Shown piece after piece: positions 9,141-19,227 of a DNA stretch of 64,000 nt. The stretch is from Ensifer sp. BR816 (lineage in GTDB: Bacteria > Pseudomonadota > Alphaproteobacteria > Rhizobiales > Rhizobiaceae). Under the pieces are notes generated by a model, which saw only the letters and a program-made list of their open reading frames with translations, searched no databases and was not told where the DNA came from. The translations under genes were made by a program, and so were the position numbers. The DNA is taken from the NCBI RefSeq assembly GCF_000378985.1, contig NZ_KB905371.1, forward strand, positions 248,001 through 312,000, read 5' to 3'. Every line of letters begins with the position of its first letter. Position 1 is the stretch's first letter.

Positions 9141-12100
9141 TCACATCTCCAGCCGCTTGCCTTCCGGGTCATAGAACTCGGTGCTCGTCACCTCCGCAAC
9201 TTCGGTTCTCCCAGGCATGGGGACATAGACTTTCTTCCCAATGAGCTCGTTGCCGTTCTCCAACAGGGCCAATGCGATTGATCGGCCAAGTGTCGTGCTG
9301 TGGTAAGATGATGTTACGTGGCCAATCATTTTCATGGGGATCTTCCGCGCGGGGTTCGCTACGAGCTGCGCACCCTCTTCGAGAACCGCATGCGGATCTG
9401 TCGTTAGCAGCCCAACGACTTGGCGTCGTCCGTTCGCCACAAGGTCCGGCCTCACAAGACCACGTTTGCCGACGAAATCTGGCTTGCTAGTCGCAACCAT
9501 ACGTCCGTAGCCAGCGTCTTGAGGTGTAACAGTCCCATCCGTATCCTGGCCTACGATGATGTACCCTTTTTCGGCGCGGAGAATATGCATGGCTTCGGTG
9601 CCATAGGGAGAGATGCCAAGACCCTTTCCCGATTCCATCAGTGCGCGCCAAATCGCCAGACCGTAGCGTGAAGGCACGTTGACCTCGAAACCAAGTTCCC
9701 CCGAGAAGCTGACGCGGAACAGTCGTAATGGCACCCCGCAGATACGCCCTTCCGCTACCGACATATGTGGAAATGCATTGGGCGACAGATCGATACCATC
9801 AACTAAGGGCTCGATCACCTTTCGCGCGTTAGGGCCGTTCAAGGCCATCACCGCCCACTGCTCGGTCGTCGAAGTCAACCACACATCAAGATCAGGCCAT
9901 TCTGTCTGGCGGTAGTCTTCCATCATCCCGAAGACGCGAGCTGCGCCCCCGGTTGTCGTGGTCACGTGAAAGCGATCCTGGGCAATCCTACCGATCACAC
10001 CATCGTCGCGTATGTAGCCATCCTCGCCGAGCAAGAGGCCGTATCGGCAACGGCCCGGCGCCAGTTTGGTCCAACTGTTGATGTAAATCCGATTGAGGAA
10101 CTCAGCGGCATCCGGGCCGACAACCTCGATTTTCCCTAGCGTCGAAGCATCGAATATGCCAACTTTTTCGCGGACCGTGCGGCACTCGCGAGCGACCGCT
10201 TCATGCATAGTCTCTCCGCTGCGCGGGAAGTATAACGCGCGACGCCAGAGCCCGACCGGTTCGAATATGGCACCAGCTTCCACAGCAGCGCTGTCCATCG
10301 GTGTCTTACGCGTCACCTCGAAATGGTCACCCCGACGATATCCAGCAAATGCGCCGAACGTCGTGGGTGTATAAGGTGGCCGAAATGTCGTCAGGCCGAC
10401 GGAGGGTGGCGTTTTTCCAAGGGCTTCCGCCGCGATAGCAAGACCATTGATATTTGATGTCTTCCCTTGATCCGTTGCCATGCCGTTGGTGGTGTAGCGC
10501 TTGATATGTTCAATCGAACGGAAGCCTTCACGCACGGCAAGCCGGATGTCTTTTGCCGTTACGTCGTTCTGTTGATCGACAAACGCCTTGGTGGTGTCCG
10601 GGTTACCTTCCCCAGGGAGATCTCTTTGGCTCACGCCGGAGAATGTGATCTCTCCGTCTACGACATACCTATCGATAGCGTCCGCGACCTGTCGACCGAC
10701 AGTCTTAGCCGCCGCCTCGCCAGCGGAACGACCAGCATTCAGGGCGTTTACCAGCCCAAAATCACCTGCGCCGGCCCCGGGGCACTGCAGCGCCTCGAGA
10801 GACTTTCCCGGGAGAAAGCACTCGAGCGTCTCGTTCCAGGTGAGTTCACCCTTTGTGTGCGAAAAGAGATGCACAGACGGCGTCCATCCCCCCGACGTTA
10901 GCAGAGCGTCACAGTTGACAGACCGGCCGGCGCCGACACCTCCGCCGGACGTGAGAGGGTTTACCCGAACCTTGGAGATCCTTTTGCGTCCCGCTGTCCC
11001 TGAAACAGTCCAACCGAGAAGCGTTTCAATGCCGAGCGCTTGTGCGTTTGCAACTAATTCCGGTGATACTGACTTTCGCAGATCAACAATCATGGCAATC
11101 CGACCACCCGAGTTTGCAAGGTCGAACGCCGCTCCCCATGCGCTGTCATGTGATGTCGCAACGACAACCCTCCGGCCCACTATGACGCCATATCGGTTGA
11201 GGTAGGTTCTGGCAGCCCCGGCAAGCATGATACCGGGGCGATCGTTATCCGGGAACACCAATGGCTTCTCGATCGCTCCTTGGGCCAGCACAACCTGCTT
11301 CGCACGGACACGCCACAGGCGTTCCCGGGGTGCATCTGCCGGTGGGGCAGTCAGGTGATCTGTCACGCGTTGGCACAGTCCCAGCATGTTGTAATGGTAG
11401 TAACCGATGGCGGTCGTGCGTGTAAGGAGCGTCACGTTTGGCATCGCCTTCAGTGATGCGATTGCACTCTCTAGCCATGCAGTGGCCGTCTTGCCATCGA
11501 TCGTCGCGCTCGCTTCAGAGAGTAGAGAGCCACCTGCCTCCGCCTGTTCGTCGACGAGGATAACATGCGCCCCTGATCGACCCGCAGACAAGGCTGCCGA
11601 AATTCCGGTTGCACCGGCGCCAACGATAAGCACATCGCAATGTTCGTAGCGGCTCGCATAGTGGTCCGGGTCCGGCTGCGTCGGCGATTTTCCGAGACCG
11701 GCGGCCGAGCGAATAATGGGCTCGTAGACCTTGTTCCAGAAAGTCTTTGGCCACATGAACGTCTTGTAGTAAAAGCCGGCAGTGAAAAGCATTCCGAGAC
11801 GGTCGTTGATAGCGCCGATATCAAAGGAAAGCGATGGCCAGTGGTTCTGACTGGTCGCACACATGCCTTCATAAAGCTCCGCGACCGTTGCACGATTGTT
11901 CGGCTCTTCTCGTGCGCCGCCGCGAGTGAGACCTACTAGGGCGTTGGGCTCTTCGGAGCCTGCCGTCATGACCCCGCGCGGCCTGTGATACTTGAAGGAT
12001 CGTCCTACGAGATGTTCACCGTTGGCGAGAAGGGCCGAGGCCAAGGTGTCGCCTTGGTAACCATGGTAAGTCTTGCCATTGAACGTAAAAGTCAGTGGGG

Positions 12101-12146
12101 TGCCACGATCGATGCGACCGCCCACAGGGGTGCGGAACTTATTCAT
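9141..12146 (-). CDS. soxA: sarcosine oxidase alpha subunit
   Basis: 1001 residues, the usual length for SoxA. It has an N-terminal 2Fe-2S-like fold region (FNGKTYHGYQGDTLASALLA) and a FAD/NAD Rossmann motif (CDVLIVGAGATGISAALSAG). A second pyridine-nucleotide domain follows (GRRVVVATSHDSAWGAAF). The C-terminal GcvT-like folate domain runs from about residue 610. The heterotetramer oxidises sarcosine to glycine, H2O2 and 5,10-methylene-THF. The start codon overlaps the soxD stop, so translation is coupled. Intact. Confidence 0.95.
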   Translation of the reverse strand: MNKFRTPVGGRIDRGTPLTFTFNGKTYHGYQGDTLASALLANGEHLVGRSFKYHRPRGVMTAGSEEPNALVGLTRGGAREEPNNRATVAELYEGMCATSQNHWPSLSFDIGAINDRLGMLFTAGFYYKTFMWPKTFWNKVYEPIIRSAAGLGKSPTQPDPDHYASRYEHCDVLIVGAGATGISAALSAGRSGAHVILVDEQAEAGGSLLSEASATIDGKTATAWLESAIASLKAMPNVTLLTRTTAIGYYHYNMLGLCQRVTDHLTAPPADAPRERLWRVRAKQVVLAQGAIEKPLVFPDNDRPGIMLAGAARTYLNRYGVIVGRRVVVATSHDSAWGAAFDLANSGGRIAMIVDLRKSVSPELVANAQALGIETLLGWTVSGTAGRKRISKVRVNPLTSGGGVGAGRSVNCDALLTSGGWTPSVHLFSHTKGELTWNETLECFLPGKSLEALQCPGAGAGDFGLVNALNAGRSAGEAAAKTVGRQVADAIDRYVVDGEITFSGVSQRDLPGEGNPDTTKAFVDQQNDVTAKDIRLAVREGFRSIEHIKRYTTNGMATDQGKTSNINGLAIAAEALGKTPPSVGLTTFRPPYTPTTFGAFAGYRRGDHFEVTRKTPMDSAAVEAGAIFEPVGLWRRALYFPRSGETMHEAVARECRTVREKVGIFDASTLGKIEVVGPDAAEFLNRIYINSWTKLAPGRCRYGLLLGEDGYIRDDGVIGRIAQDRFHVTTTTGGAARVFGMMEDYRQTEWPDLDVWLTSTTEQWAVMALNGPNARKVIEPLVDGIDLSPNAFPHMSVAEGRICGVPLRLFRVSFSGELGFEVNVPSRYGLAIWRALMESGKGLGISPYGTEAMHILRAEKGYIIVGQDTDGTVTPQDAGYGRMVATSKPDFVGKRGLVRPDLVANGRRQVVGLLTTDPHAVLEEGAQLVANPARKIPMKMIGHVTSSYHSTTLGRSIALALLENGNELIGKKVYVPMPGRTEVAEVTSTEFYDPEGKRLEM

Positions 12147-12445
12147 CAGCGCAGCCTTTCCAGCGCGTCTAGCGTCGGGGGAGGATCACCAGCAGGATAG
12201 GTGCAAAGGATCCGGTCTGTTACGGTGTCTCGCACCGCGTTGAAATAACGGCCAGAGCCATGGACGTGACGCCAACGCTCGAAATTCAAGCCGCGCGGGT
12301 TTTTGCGTAGGAAAAGGAAGGCAGCCCAATCCGCGTCGGAAATAGTCTCGACGCCGGTCGGACGATGGACGTGTGCTTCGCCAGCATAGGCAAACTCGAC
12401 CTCTGGTCTCTCTTCACCTGAATAGGGGCAGCGTATCAAAAGCAT
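12146..12445 (-). CDS. soxD: sarcosine oxidase delta subunit, variant zinc site
   Basis: 99 residues; the small delta subunit of sarcosine oxidase, overlapping soxA by one base. In characterised SoxD the N-terminus carries CPxC, which with two histidines binds zinc. Here it reads LLIRCPYSGEERPEVEF, with Ser where the second Cys is expected and one extra residue before RPE. The histidine region FERWRHVHGSGRYFN is kept. Zinc binding may be weakened. Otherwise the length and order are normal. Confidence 0.9.
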   Translation of the reverse strand: MLLIRCPYSGEERPEVEFAYAGEAHVHRPTGVETISDADWAAFLFLRKNPRGLNFERWRHVHGSGRYFNAVRDTVTDRILCTYPAGDPPPTLDALERLR

Positions 12446-12498
12446 TTCTCAGAACTTTCGACGTGGGTTGTGTATCAGCGCTCTGTCTTTCTGCGGTC

Positions 12499-13752
12499 TC
12501 AGTGCGCCACTGCAGCCGCAGCGGCTTCATCAATCAGCCTTCCGGTTGTGAACCGATTCAACGTAAATGGGGTATTGATAGGATGGGGTTCATCGCGAGC
12601 GATGGTGTGCGCGAACAAGTGTCCGGCACCCGGCGTGGCCTTGAAACCGCCGGTACCCCAACCGCAGTTCAGATAAAGGTTTGGGATGTCCGACTTGCAG
12701 ATGATGGGCGAGCGATCGGGGGTCACGTCTACGATGCCGCCCCATTTTCGCAACATGCGCATTCGCGTGAAGATCGGGAAGATTTCGCATATCGCGGACA
12801 CTGTCTGCTCAATGACCGGCAGTCCCCCACGCTGGCTGTAGGAGATGTATTGATCTGTGCCGGAGCCGATGACGAGTTCACCCTTATCGGATTGGCTGAT
12901 GTAGGCATGAACGGAGTTCGACAGGACTACGCACGGAAATATCGGCTTAACGGGTTCAGACACAAGCGCCTGAAGGGGGTAGCTTTCGAGAGGAAGCCTG
13001 AGGCCAGCTGTATCGGTCAATACCGACGTATTGCCCGCTGCGGAAATGGCAACTTTCTTTGCCCGAACGAAGCCGCGCGCAGTTTCAACACCTATCACTT
13101 TACCGGAGGCGTCGCGGCGAATGCTAGTCACAGGGCAGTTTTGAACAATATCAGTACCGTAACCGGCAGCACCTCGTGCATAACCCCAAGCGACGGCGTC
13201 GTGGCGTGCGACGCCACCACGTCTCTGTAAAGTCGCCCCCATGATCGGATAACGCGGACTGGAGCCGATTGCAAGCGGAGGGCAAAATGCTTTGGCTTGC
13301 TCTGGTTCCAGCCATTCATTTTCAACGCCATTCAGGCGGTTTGCATGAATGTGTCGCTTGAACGCCTGCACGTCATGGACTGAGTGTGCGAGCATCATCA
13401 CGCCTCTTTGGGAGAACATAATGTTGTAGTTCAGTTCCTGGCTGAGACCTTCCCAAAGCTTTATCGCGTGATTGTAGAGATGCGCGCTCTCGTTATAGAG
13501 ATAGTTCGACCTGATGATGGTCGTGTTGCGCCCGGTGTTTCCGCCGCCGAGCCACCCCTTATCGATAACCGCGACACGCGTGACACCATGCTCCTTTGCG
13601 AGGTAGTAGGCCGTCGCCAGCCCGTGGCCGCCGGCGCCCACAATCACAACGTCATACTCATCTTTCAGCGTTGCATCAGGCCACTGCGGCTGCCACTTCT
13701 TGTGCCTGCTGAGAGCGTTCAACACGAGATTTGGGAATGAGAAATTTGTCAC
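12499..13752 (-). CDS. soxB: sarcosine oxidase beta subunit
   Basis: 417 residues; a DAO-type FAD oxidoreductase with VVIVGAGGHGLATAYYLAKE at the N-terminus and a SoxB-like C-terminus (NLYLNCGWGTGGFKATPG). SoxB carries the sarcosine-oxidising flavin. It is the first gene of the soxBDAG operon on the minus strand, 119 bp from the divergent regulator gene, so the operon promoter should lie at 13753-13871. Intact. Confidence 0.95.
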   Translation of the reverse strand: MTNFSFPNLVLNALSRHKKWQPQWPDATLKDEYDVVIVGAGGHGLATAYYLAKEHGVTRVAVIDKGWLGGGNTGRNTTIIRSNYLYNESAHLYNHAIKLWEGLSQELNYNIMFSQRGVMMLAHSVHDVQAFKRHIHANRLNGVENEWLEPEQAKAFCPPLAIGSSPRYPIMGATLQRRGGVARHDAVAWGYARGAAGYGTDIVQNCPVTSIRRDASGKVIGVETARGFVRAKKVAISAAGNTSVLTDTAGLRLPLESYPLQALVSEPVKPIFPCVVLSNSVHAYISQSDKGELVIGSGTDQYISYSQRGGLPVIEQTVSAICEIFPIFTRMRMLRKWGGIVDVTPDRSPIICKSDIPNLYLNCGWGTGGFKATPGAGHLFAHTIARDEPHPINTPFTLNRFTTGRLIDEAAAAAVAH

Positions 13753-13871
13753 GTTGGGGCTCCGAAATCCATCCCTGCGACTATACGCGCTGGACCAAAC
13801 TTGGACAGAACCCGTGCGACAGTGTAATGGTATCCTTCGGACAACGTCATAAAATCTAAGAATTCGCTGAG
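13753..13871. promoter_or_regulatory. divergent promoter region, soxB / GlxA-type regulator
   Basis: 119 bp between divergent starts. No single operator is clear by eye. It is the only sizeable non-coding gap next to the operon and the likely binding site for the adjacent AraC-type regulator. Confidence 0.4.
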
Positions 13872-14987
13872 ATGGGACTTATGCCAAAATTTCGCGCACC
13901 GAAGACGCAGTCTAAATTGGATGGCACCGCGCCTGCGCGGCTCTCGATCGGTCTAATCCTTGGGCGGAAATTCACACTCGGAGCATTGGCAAACTTTATA
14001 GACGTGCTTCGGCTAGCGGGAGACGAAGGCGATCGCAGTCGTCCGATACTTTGTGAGTGGTCCATTCTCTCAGAGAATATGAACAGTGTCCGTTCAAGCT
14101 GCGGTATTGCAGTCCACCCGACCGCACGATTGAGCGATCCAAGCCGATTTAACTACGTTGGTGTGGTTGGCGGCTTGATCGAGGAGGTTAGCAATTTATC
14201 ACCGGCGTACAAAGACTATCTGCGAGCAGCAGCGGAACGCGGCGTTCCGCTGCTCGGGATCTGCACGGGAAGTTTCATTCTTCATGAACTTGGTCTCATG
14301 AACGGGTATCGCTGCTGCATCAGTTACTTCCACCACGGTGATTATCTGCATCAATTTCCAGGGATGCATGCGGTAACCGATCGATCGTTTGTCGTCGATC
14401 GGGATAGGCTGACATGCGTTGGGGGGGCGAGTTCGGCGCACCTTGCCGCATGGATCGTGCAGCGTCACATTGGTACAGCGCCTGCGCGCAAGAGCTTGCG
14501 TATCATGATGATTGAAGAAAGCGCTTCGGAAGAAATAGCTCAGCCGGCGGTGCCGGTCAGCATGGCGACAACCGACCCCTTGGCACGCAAAGCTCTTTTT
14601 ACCATGCAGCAGTTTCTTGATGCTCCCATAGAGATCGATGAGCTCTCAAAGCGTCTTGGGGTGAACCGCAAGCGCTTGGAACGCGTCCTGCGAGGCGAAT
14701 TTGGGCTATCGCCACGTGAGACTTACCTTAAACTCCGGCTCGATCAGGCAGAGTGGCTTCTCGAGACGACAAACCGGAGCATCGCTACGATAGCTGCCGA
14801 GACAGGTTTTGCCGACAGTTCACATTTTGTCCGGAGTTTTCGTCAACGCAATGGAGTTCCGCCCGCAGTCTTCCGTAAATCACAACAGGTGGAGCGGACC
14901 GCACTTTCTTTGGAACCGCCATCCGCACCACCTGAACTCACTGTCAAAGCAACCTTTCGAGTGGACCACGAGGACCGGAAAGACTGA
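13872..14987 (+). CDS. GlxA/GbdR-type AraC-family transcriptional regulator
   Basis: 371 residues. The N-terminal DJ-1/PfpI-like domain contains PLLGICTGSFILHELGLM, where the nucleophile-elbow Cys is kept. The C-terminal AraC domain has two helix-turn-helix units (IDELSKRLGVNRKRLERVL and IATIAAETGFADSSHFVRSF). This architecture includes GbdR, SouR and CdhR, activators of glycine betaine, sarcosine and carnitine catabolism. Divergence from soxB makes control of the sarcosine operon the obvious inference. The exact ligand is unknown. Confidence 0.85.
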   Translation: MGLMPKFRAPKTQSKLDGTAPARLSIGLILGRKFTLGALANFIDVLRLAGDEGDRSRPILCEWSILSENMNSVRSSCGIAVHPTARLSDPSRFNYVGVVGGLIEEVSNLSPAYKDYLRAAAERGVPLLGICTGSFILHELGLMNGYRCCISYFHHGDYLHQFPGMHAVTDRSFVVDRDRLTCVGGASSAHLAAWIVQRHIGTAPARKSLRIMMIEESASEEIAQPAVPVSMATTDPLARKALFTMQQFLDAPIEIDELSKRLGVNRKRLERVLRGEFGLSPRETYLKLRLDQAEWLLETTNRSIATIAAETGFADSSHFVRSFRQRNGVPPAVFRKSQQVERTALSLEPPSAPPELTVKATFRVDHEDRKD

Positions 14988-15171
14988 TACGCTCTGTGGA
15001 GCCTTGAACGGAGAAGTCTCATGAAATCACGAGGCTCATACCGTCGGCATTCAATCGAGAACGCCAACAAGCGCTTAAGGCGACGCTTCCGTCTTGAGAT
15101 CCCATCAGGGGTGAGTAGCGGTCTGCACCGTGGCAGAGTGAGGTCGCTAGAAAACTCTCTGGAGGCCAATC

Positions 15172-16338
15172 ATGCCGATGACAGCAGATCATTCTCAAGT
15201 GCAGACCACTACCCCCGTCGATCTTGGCGCAATTTTCGTCTCGTTGGAATTGAGCAAATCGACATGGCTCGTGACAGCTCTATCGCCGGGAAGTGAAAAG
15301 CTGTCTCGCCATACAGTTACCGGAGGCGATATCGCCGGCTTGTTCTCGTGTTTTGCCGCCCTTCGCCAGAAAGCCCAGCGGCGTAAGGACAAGCTTTATC
15401 CGCTGGTCGTGATCCAGGAGGCCGGACTTGATGGCTTCTGGCTGGGGCGCATCCTCAGCAAGGAAACCTGGATCGAGAGCCATATTGTGGAAGCTGCATC
15501 TATTGCCATGCCACGCCGCCATCGTCGGGCAAAGACGGATCGCATCGACGGCGAAACACTTATACGCGCTTTGATGGCTTGGAAACGGGGCGAGCCGCGG
15601 GCCTGCTCTATGGTCAAACTTCTCACACCCGAGGAGGACGACAACCGTCGGATCGGGCGGGAACGGAAAACTCTGATTGCGGAGCGTGTCTTCCACGTCA
15701 ATCGCATCAAGGGGCTGCTCTTCACGCAAGGAATACGAGGGTACGAGCCGGTAAATCGAGACCGTCGCCAGCGTCTGGACGAGCTTCGAACTGGAGATGG
15801 CCGTCCGCTGTCAAAACACCTGAAGGCAGAGATCTGCAGAGAGCTTGATCGCCTCGAATTGATACTCACACAAATCAAGGCCGTAGAAGCAGAGCGAGAT
15901 GCCTTGATCGTCCACGAGACGCCGGAAACGCCGCGGGGCGCGACAGCGCTTTTGGGCATCAGAGGAATTGGCCCGGAGTTCGCTACGATACTTTACACGG
16001 AAGGCCTGTTCAGGCACTTCGACAATCGGCGGCAAATCGCCTCCTACGCGGGGCTTGCCCCCTCTCCTTGGCAAAGCGGCAACGTTAACCGCGAACAAGG
16101 TGTCTCAAAGGCGGGAAATCCGCGTTTGCGAGCGACCATGGTCGAGCTCGCCTGGCTGTGGTTGCGGCATCAACCAAAATCGGCACTGACCTGCTGGTTT
16201 AAGGAGCGCATCGCTCGCAATAGCGGCCGTCTGAAAAAGCCGATGATTGTGGCTTTGGCGCGCAAGCTGCTCGTTGCACTCTGGAAATACGTGAGCTCCG
16301 GCGTCGTGATCGAAGGTGCAATCATGAAAGCCGCCTGA
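15172..16338 (+). CDS. IS110-family transposase
   Basis: 388 residues from an ATG with GGAGG upstream. The N-terminal DEDD RuvC-like domain (AIFVSLELSKSTW, KTDRIDGETLIRAL) is followed by the Transposase_20 domain (ALLGIRGIGPEFATILYTE, QIASYAGLAPSPW). It appears full length. The element ends probably lie within about 180 bp upstream and 80 bp downstream. IS110 elements lack long inverted repeats, so I cannot fix the ends by eye. Confidence 0.9.
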   Translation: MPMTADHSQVQTTTPVDLGAIFVSLELSKSTWLVTALSPGSEKLSRHTVTGGDIAGLFSCFAALRQKAQRRKDKLYPLVVIQEAGLDGFWLGRILSKETWIESHIVEAASIAMPRRHRRAKTDRIDGETLIRALMAWKRGEPRACSMVKLLTPEEDDNRRIGRERKTLIAERVFHVNRIKGLLFTQGIRGYEPVNRDRRQRLDELRTGDGRPLSKHLKAEICRELDRLELILTQIKAVEAERDALIVHETPETPRGATALLGIRGIGPEFATILYTEGLFRHFDNRRQIASYAGLAPSPWQSGNVNREQGVSKAGNPRLRATMVELAWLWLRHQPKSALTCWFKERIARNSGRLKKPMIVALARKLLVALWKYVSSGVVIEGAIMKAA

Positions 16339-16779
16339 CGCGCAAAACAGCATCGAAAAGCAAATTCCAATCCTCAGGGTGTGATCAGCCCCTGACGGAT
16401 CCAGGTGAACGGACCGGGATTCCTTTTGGCTTCAACTGCCGGTCTTGAGATTGGTCCCGTTCTCCTGAGCCCGCGCCCGCGAAAGCGGGAAATTGGTGCC
16501 CGCCGTTGAAGCGGCGACCGGATGTGAGGTTGTACAGGCTCGATAACGAGCCGGTAAAGCGATGGGCTCAGACCGTGGATCCGCGAACAAAGGAGGCTTT
16601 GTGATGCCATCAAAATGAACCATTGACAAAAAACCTGATGTGATGGGAATCGAATGATAGACCCGCTGATAGATTATGATCCCGAAGCCTCCTGCATCGC
16701 CCATAGCGTTTGATCTGATCCTCACAGCATCAGATCATCCTTGACGGCATTTCATGCGCAGTGCTACGTGGTTAGCCGA
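16339..16779. other. no recognisable gene upstream of the riboswitch
   Basis: About 440 bp. No convincing coding sequence. A promoter for the riboswitch transcript should lie near the right end of this stretch. Confidence 0.5.
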
Positions 16780-16980
16780 CGGTTCCCCGAGCGATGACTC
16801 CGAGGGGATTAATAGGGAACACGGTGCGGACGACCCCAGGGGGGACCAAGACCGTGGCTGCCCCCGCAACTGTAAGCGGATTGCCGTCCATCCTCGTGAC
16901 GCAAATGGCGTCGTGCCACTGGGGTTTTCCCGGGAAGGTAGATGGACAGCGGATATCCGCGAGCCAGGAGACCTGCCGTC
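16780..16980 (+). ncRNA. cobalamin riboswitch
   Basis: The classic order of conserved blocks is present. These are GGGAACACGGTGCGGA near 16814, then GCCCCCGCAACTGTAAGCGG at about 16859-16878, then GCCACTGGG and GGGAAGG near 16915-16940, and the B12 box GCGAGCCAGGAGACCTGCC at about 16959-16977. Cobalamin riboswitches repress downstream expression when adenosyl- or other cobalamins bind. It sits 200 bp before an ABC importer operon on the same strand, so that operon is predicted to be repressed by B12. Confidence 0.95.
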
Positions 16981-17029
16981 AGAGCCGAAATCCATTGTAC
17001 GGGCGGGGATGCCCAGACAGGAGATAGCA

Positions 17030-17116
17030 ATGACGGTCTTCAGCCGATCCTTTTGCGCATATGCGCCTGTTTTCCGACGGTCCCGTTCGTTTTCTTCCAT
17101 CCATCCAGCAGGCTGA
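17030..17116 (+). CDS. possible short leader ORF after the riboswitch
   Basis: A 28-codon frame (MTVFSRSFCAYAPVF then RRSRSFSSIHPAG) begins 8 bp after a strong CAGGAG and lies between the B12 box and the binding-protein gene. No homology is recognised. It could be a leader peptide or chance. The GAGG-like sequence is a candidate for the Shine-Dalgarno that the riboswitch sequesters. Confidence 0.3.
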   Translation: MTVFSRSFCAYAPVFRRSRSFSSIHPAG

Positions 17117-17177
17117 TCGCGTTCGTTGCCGACGCGCGCGGACCACTCGGCCTCCGAACGAACCTTCCGGAGGACAT

Positions 17178-18203
17178 ATGCTCACTAAATCCACCACCAC
17201 CTTGCTGGCCGGCGCGATCGTCGCACTCGCGCTCGGTAGCAACCCCGCATTCGCCAAAAAGACCCAATATCCGCTCACACTCGAAAACTGCGGCCGGCAG
17301 ATCACCATCAACAAGGCGCCCGAGCGCACTGTTGCGATCGGTCAGAGCACGACCGAGATTCTCTATATCCTCGACCTGGCCGACAAGGTGGCGGGGACCG
17401 CCGGCTGGTTGGGGCCGGTGCTCAAAGACTACGAGGACGTCAACGCCAAGGTGAAGCGACTGGCCGACTACGAGCCGAGCTTCGAAAGCGTGCTCGCGAC
17501 CAAGCCGGACCTCGTCACGGTGCAGTTTGAATATTTCGTTGGCCCCGAGGGCGTCGTTGGCAAGAATCAGCAGTTCGAGGAACTTGGCATTCCCGTCTAC
17601 ACCTCGCCATCCGATTGCGTCGGCAAGGACAACAAGGGCGGCGGCGATGGCGTGCGCCACTCCGTCTTCGACATGCAGCTGATCTACCGCGAGATCGAGG
17701 AACTGGCCAAAATCTATGACGTGCAGGACAAGGGCGCCGAGGTGATCGCAGACCTCAAGGCACGCGAGGCGGCAGCCCAGAAGAAGACCGGCGCGGCGAG
17801 CGGCAAGATCTCCGCCGTCTTCTGGTTCTCAAGCCAGCAGATGGAAACCGATCCCTATGTCGCCGGCACCAACGGCGCGCCGGGCTACATTCTTCGCACG
17901 CTCGGCATCGACAACGTGATCAAGACCGAGGAGGAATGGCCGCTGGTCGGCTGGGAAACCATCGCCAAGGTCAACCCGACGATCATCGTCGCCGGCAAGA
18001 TGGAGCGCCGCCGCTATGCGGCCGACGACATCGCCGTCAAGCTCAAGTTCCTCAAGGACGATCCGGTCACCAGCCTGATGCCGGCGGTGAAGAACGACCA
18101 TGTCGTCGTGATGGACGCGCAATCGATGAACCCGACGATCCGCACCATCGACGGGATCGAGATCATCGCCGACGCGGTCGAGAAGTTCGGCCTCGGCCAA
18201 TGA
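17178..18203 (+). CDS. ABC transporter periplasmic substrate-binding protein (BtuF/FecB-like)
   Basis: 341 residues from the ATG at 17178, preceded by CCGGAGG. A Sec signal peptide is visible (STTTLLAGAIVALALG, cleavage after NPAFA). The class III periplasmic binding fold follows, with RTVAIGQSTTEILYILDLAD and VNPTIIVAGK. These proteins bind cobalamin, haem or Fe-siderophores. The upstream cobalamin riboswitch suggests a corrinoid or cobalt-related ligand. The stop overlaps the permease start (ATGA), so the operon is translationally coupled. Confidence 0.88.
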   Translation: MLTKSTTTLLAGAIVALALGSNPAFAKKTQYPLTLENCGRQITINKAPERTVAIGQSTTEILYILDLADKVAGTAGWLGPVLKDYEDVNAKVKRLADYEPSFESVLATKPDLVTVQFEYFVGPEGVVGKNQQFEELGIPVYTSPSDCVGKDNKGGGDGVRHSVFDMQLIYREIEELAKIYDVQDKGAEVIADLKAREAAAQKKTGAASGKISAVFWFSSQQMETDPYVAGTNGAPGYILRTLGIDNVIKTEEEWPLVGWETIAKVNPTIIVAGKMERRRYAADDIAVKLKFLKDDPVTSLMPAVKNDHVVVMDAQSMNPTIRTIDGIEIIADAVEKFGLGQ

Positions 18204-19227
18204 CGACAGCCACCGCGTCATGGACGAAAAGATCGGGCGCCGTCTTTGCGGCGCTCGTCATGCTCATCATCGCGCTCTGGCTCGGGGCGGCGATTGGCGA
18301 GACGGCAATCCCCATGGACATCGTCGCCAAAACGGTCGCCAACCGCCTCTGGTCGGCGGGCTATCCGCTCGAGCCGCTCGACGAGGGTATCATCTGGAAC
18401 TATCGCCTGAGCCGCGCAGTCGTCGCCGCCTGTTGCGGCGCGGCGCTCGGCCTCTCCGGCGTGGTGCTGCAATCCCTGCTGCGCAATGCGCTTGCCGATC
18501 CCTACATCCTCGGCATTTCAGCCGGCGCTTCAACCGGCGCTGTCAGCGTCGCGATCCTCGGTGTCGGCGGCGGCCTGCTCACGCTGCCGATCGGCGCCTT
18601 CGCCGGCGCGCTGCTCGCTTTCGGGCTGGTCAGCCTGCTCGCGGTGCGGGCGGGGAGCGGCACCAACGCCATTATCCTTGCCGGCGTCGCCGGCTCCCAG
18701 CTCTTCAACGCGCTGACCTCCTTCATCGTCACCAAGGCTGCGAATGCGGAGCAGGCGCGGGGCATCATGTTCTGGCTGCTCGGCAATCTCTCGGGCGTGC
18801 GCTGGGAGGATGTCGGGCAGTCCTTTCCCGTCGCGCTCGCCGGATTGCTGGTCTGTCTCTGGCACGCGCGTGCGCTTGACGCCTTCACCTTCGGTACAGA
18901 ATCGGCCGCCTCGCTCGGCATCCCCGTCCGCCGCGTCTACGTCGTTCTCATCGGCGTGTCTGCGCTAATGACCGCCGTGATGGTCGGCATTGTCGGCTCG
19001 ATCGGCTTCGTCGGCCTTGTGATCCCGCATGCCGCCCGGATGCTTGTCGGCGTCCGCCACGGCGTGCTGTTGCCGGCTTCGGCGATGACAGGCGCCGTCT
19101 TCATGATCGTCGCCGACATCGTGTCCAGGATCATTCTCCCCGGCCAGGTTCTGCCAATCGGCGTCATTACGGCGCTGGTAGGCGCACCGGCCTTTGCCAT
19201 GATCCTGACCCAGAAGAAAGCTCGCGC

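Noticed and set aside
12373..13230. Long plus-strand frame opposite soxB
   Set aside because: Shadow of soxB; low-complexity composition and no start signals.
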